Assembly: GCA_963277665.1 (NCBI GenBank)
Contig: OY728166.1
Location: 1,072,754,014-1,072,818,013 of the forward strand
Origin: Viscum album
Lineage: Eukaryota > Streptophyta > Magnoliopsida > Santalales > Viscaceae
DNA length: 64,000 nucleotides
Direction of reading: 5' to 3'
A program made the translations under genes and the position numbers. The notes below the pieces were generated by a model, which saw only the letters and a list, made by a program, of their open reading frames with translations, ran no database searches and was not told where the DNA came from. This document shows, one piece after another, positions 60,834 through 64,000 of the stretch; within the stretch, counting starts at the first letter, position 1, and each line of letters opens with the position of its first letter.

Positions 60834-63800
60834 TGTAATACCCCAATCTTCCATGGTATGCTTCTCTTTGAATAATACAACAGCGTGTGTTGTACACAAC
60901 TTCGAGTTCTAACACACACTACAACCAATCAAACTACCCGTTATGAATAGTAATACCTAATTTTTGAAATTTTATAAATTTTATCTCTCAAAATGGACCT
61001 CTTTTTTGGATTTGGAATATCTAATTTAGCCTAGGGTGAAATTTTGATACTTTTCGGATAAATTTTATATTTTGATGAATAGTGAAAATTAATAAATTTT
61101 AATTAAAAACAACTTTTTTAATCAAAATAATTAATAGTGATAAATTATGAATTTGAGTGGTTTTAAAGTATATTTATAATATATTTTTACCATTTAATAC
61201 AATGTTGGTCATTTGACATAATTTCACAATTAAACCGGAAATAAACAAGTATCAATCTTTTGATAATTATTATATCTTAAAAACACGCTTTTTGTTTTGA
61301 CAGCGGGAATTAATTTTAAATTAATTTCTGCCACTTCTGTGTTTTGAATTTGGAAAAATGGATTCCATATTTGGAATCAGGATGTCCAAATTTTGTAAAT
61401 AGTTAACTTTTATTTTTAGACATTTTGAATAATTACATCGGTAAATATGTTATTTACCATGGTTAAAGGGTAAATCCGGTAAATAAGGGTTAAAAAATAA
61501 TATTATAATAATAATAAATTACCCTAAAATGTGTCCTATCATTATTTGTGGATACATGTACGACCATGAGAATCTTTGGGTCGATTTTGGGACCCCATGG
61601 AGCCACTTGTAGGTGATAGGGACACTTTATATTAATTAAGTTAAAGTGAATACAAAAATGACATAAGCTTATATCTTTTAGAAAACCAATTTTTAAATAG
61701 GGTTATATATGTTATATATTCGATTATAAATATTCCTTATAAATATAAAAATATTTTCTACATAATGGTATTTTATTTATAATTTTTAGACATTGAAAAA
61801 GTAGAAATATATATGACACAATAATGATGCAGTATTTTCCTTATTAATGAAAGAATCAATTAATTGATATTATAAATGTTAAAATAAATATAATTTGAAC
61901 TTTTTTATGAAATACACGGATTTAACTGTTTAATATGACATGTTAGGATTTTTTAAAGTAATTTTGTTGAATTAATAAAGTTTTTAAGACTTTAAAAAAA
62001 ATCAATTATTGAGTAGTGTCAAAATTGACATAAATGAGTTTTTAAAACAAATATTATATTATTAATTTATATTCTATTCCTAAAAATATAAGGTTCGGAC
62101 ACGAGACTTATATAATTATAGGTGTTTCATTAATGGACCACTTGGGGGTCTCATAGAGGTATATTGTAATTTTATTATCTATATAATATAAAAATACAAA
62201 GTGACATGGTAAGTGTCAAACTAATTAACTAAGAGTTAAAACTAAAATATAAGGTTAATATAATGACCCAAACCTATCTAAATTATATTTGTTGAGTAGT
62301 TCTCGACCCCTCCCCACCTTCAAATTTAAATAATCCACTTTGGAGCCATTAGAAACCGAATATGAATTTATTATAAAATAATATTTCTATATTTTTCTAA
62401 AGAGCCCCTCCTCCACCTTATAAAAGGACACCACTTCTAACCAATTCCTCACACCTCTCAAGCCTTTTTGATCGTCCAAAATCTACCCAATTAATCTCCC
62501 TACATACCCCTCCTCATATTAGAAGCTTTACCTTAGGTATAAGGCACTTCAAGAGTCCTTTTTGGTTCAAACCAAAGGGAGTTACTCAAATTAAAGGTAA
62601 CGATTTCTCTTAGCTTCTTTTCTTTTATTTTACTTCTCCAACCCCTAAAATCTTCTTATTATTTTCTTTTGTAACAAAACCAGTATCCTAAATTTACTAG
62701 TATATTGTTATTATATGTATTAGAACTACACTTACACACACATCCATCTAATGGGTAAATAACATAATGTTTCTATGGATGGAAACCAAATGCCTCACGA
62801 AGCGATGATTGTTCAATTATCTCTTACCACCTCTCATGGTGGTCATTATGATGGCACTATAATTAAATATGATATTTATGATATTTATTTTATATATAAG
62901 CTTCTGTAATTCCATTTTATATCATACCATTATTCGTTTCATGTTGTATATATATACGATAATTTCATTTGAGGAAGTGCGGACTACCACCCCCTCAAGG
63001 TGATATGACTCATTCATACCATATGTGGACTGTATAAAGGATGGTGTTAATGAACTTAAGTAACACATATAAGATATTATATTATACTGGAATAATTATT
63101 TACCTATGTATCATTTTGTTTTGATTCCTTTTAAAATTAAAAATGAAATGGAAGTAGTGTCTGTGCGTACGTACGGATTACCGTCTCCATGAACGCGATG
63201 AGATTCATTTCCCCATCATATCCATTCAAGAATAATTATCATTTGATGATTAAAAGTAATTTTTAAGTACTTTATATCATTCTGGATATGAATAAGATAC
63301 AACCTATCCATAACAAACACGGCTTACGTAATGAAGCATATAAAGGAAAACGAATCAGTTAACACCCGAAACGACGATAATACTAAAATATTATTAACAA
63401 ATCAATATTAAAAGATCATATATGATATAATATTTATGTATATGATTCTTATATAATTAAATAACAATTATTTAACTATTATACAGGATGTTAACCTACC
63501 CTTGACCAAGGAAAAGTACAAGGTAAGGGGTTTTCATCTCACTTCTTATTTCCGTGAGATTCATGCCATATTTCCACTATTACCTTCTGTGTGGTGTATG
63601 TACTACCCATAATTGTATTCTTTGTGTAATCCACTTTAATTTATGTGTATTTACATATTAATTGTATGATACCTCTTTCATGGGTTGTATGTTTCGTAAG
63701 TTACCAAATTGGTAAGGGTTAATTTCACAATATCTTTATTATCCGAGGTTGTTTTTACGTAAGTATCTACTGGGACATATTTATTATCCATGTCCATGAA

Positions 63801-64000
63801 ACAGTTTTCAAAGTGATTATTTTAAGGGAATTTTTTTACTAAAACATCATTTCAAATGTTTTAAATATTTATTTTTCTAAATACTTCTCTTTAATGTCCA
63901 TGTCTTCAAAATGGTTTTTAAGGATTTATTTATATGAACATTAATGTTTTTAAAATGTTAATTCCATTAAAAAGTTTCAAAGTGGTATGGGACACTTTGA
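60468..64000 (+). repeat. Divergent third LTR of the long-LTR family, runs off the window
   Basis: It starts TGTGACACCCC inside the RT frame. Co-linear blocks with 31610-35971 include TATTTTGATGAATAGT (61068-61083), AATTAAAAACAACTTTTTT, ATGGATTCCATATTTGGAAT (61360-61379) and the TATA box at 62418-62425. A well-kept stem-loop core lies at 63163-63204 and a degenerate one at 62975-63000. At 4.36 kb plus a 366-bp duplication the LTR would end beyond 64000. It is clearly older than the nested pair. Confidence 0.8.

Noticed and set aside
1..64000. CRISPR array, operons or ribosome binding sites
   Set aside because: Introns, tRNA-primed LTR elements and plant promoters show this is eukaryotic nuclear DNA. 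The regular repeats found (24, 48, 178 and 209 bp) are tandem, not spacer-separated.

Overview
The window is AT-rich, intron-bearing plant nuclear DNA. I infer an angiosperm, probably a eudicot, and cannot name the species. The evidence is a Mutator-like transposase with a partner plant-mobile-domain gene, chromovirus-type and Athila/Tat-type Ty3/gypsy remnants, and plant-type primer binding sites and TATA boxes. I find no intact cellular gene. It reads as a heavily nested, heterochromatin-like block of transposable elements, and every recognisable protein frame is broken by stops or frameshifts, with the possible exception of a small gag-like ORF at 36228-36638.

Layout. 1-4824: degenerate retroelement internal sequence and a probable LTR (from about 3149), with no clear gene. 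4825-14060: decayed long-LTR chromovirus material in reverse orientation, with a 3' pol remnant (7920-8600, minus) and at least two LTR copies. 14376-48527: a large Athila/Tat-type retrotransposon with 4.2 kb LTRs (TGATGTGG...GGTCA), a tRNA-Asp-like primer site, gag and protease, but no reverse transcriptase or integrase. It carries two later insertions. A 9.63 kb Mutator-like element (16400-26029, perfect 9-bp TSD) lies in its 5' LTR. A 10.8 kb long-LTR element coding only for a zinc-knuckle gag fragment (31610-42411, LTRs of 4362 and 4363 bp) lies in its internal region. 48528-55100: unassigned sequence, then a decayed chromovirus (LTR with a 48-bp repeat array, primer site, gag, protease). 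55100-60467: a minus-strand Athila/Tat element with LTR, integrase, RNase H and reverse transcriptase. 60468-64000: a divergent LTR of the same long-LTR family, running off the window.

How the parts relate. The Mutator element holds a TATA promoter, a multi-exon transposase, a multi-exon plant-mobile-domain gene and a 1.95 kb palindrome. The two complete retrotransposons lack pol, so they would have depended on enzymes supplied in trans; relatives of both autonomous types are present as wrecks nearby. The most unusual signal is a stem-loop repeated three times in the transcribed part of the long LTRs. Its loop is conserved while its stem changes on both sides, and it is still recognisable in the reversed and divergent copies elsewhere in the window.
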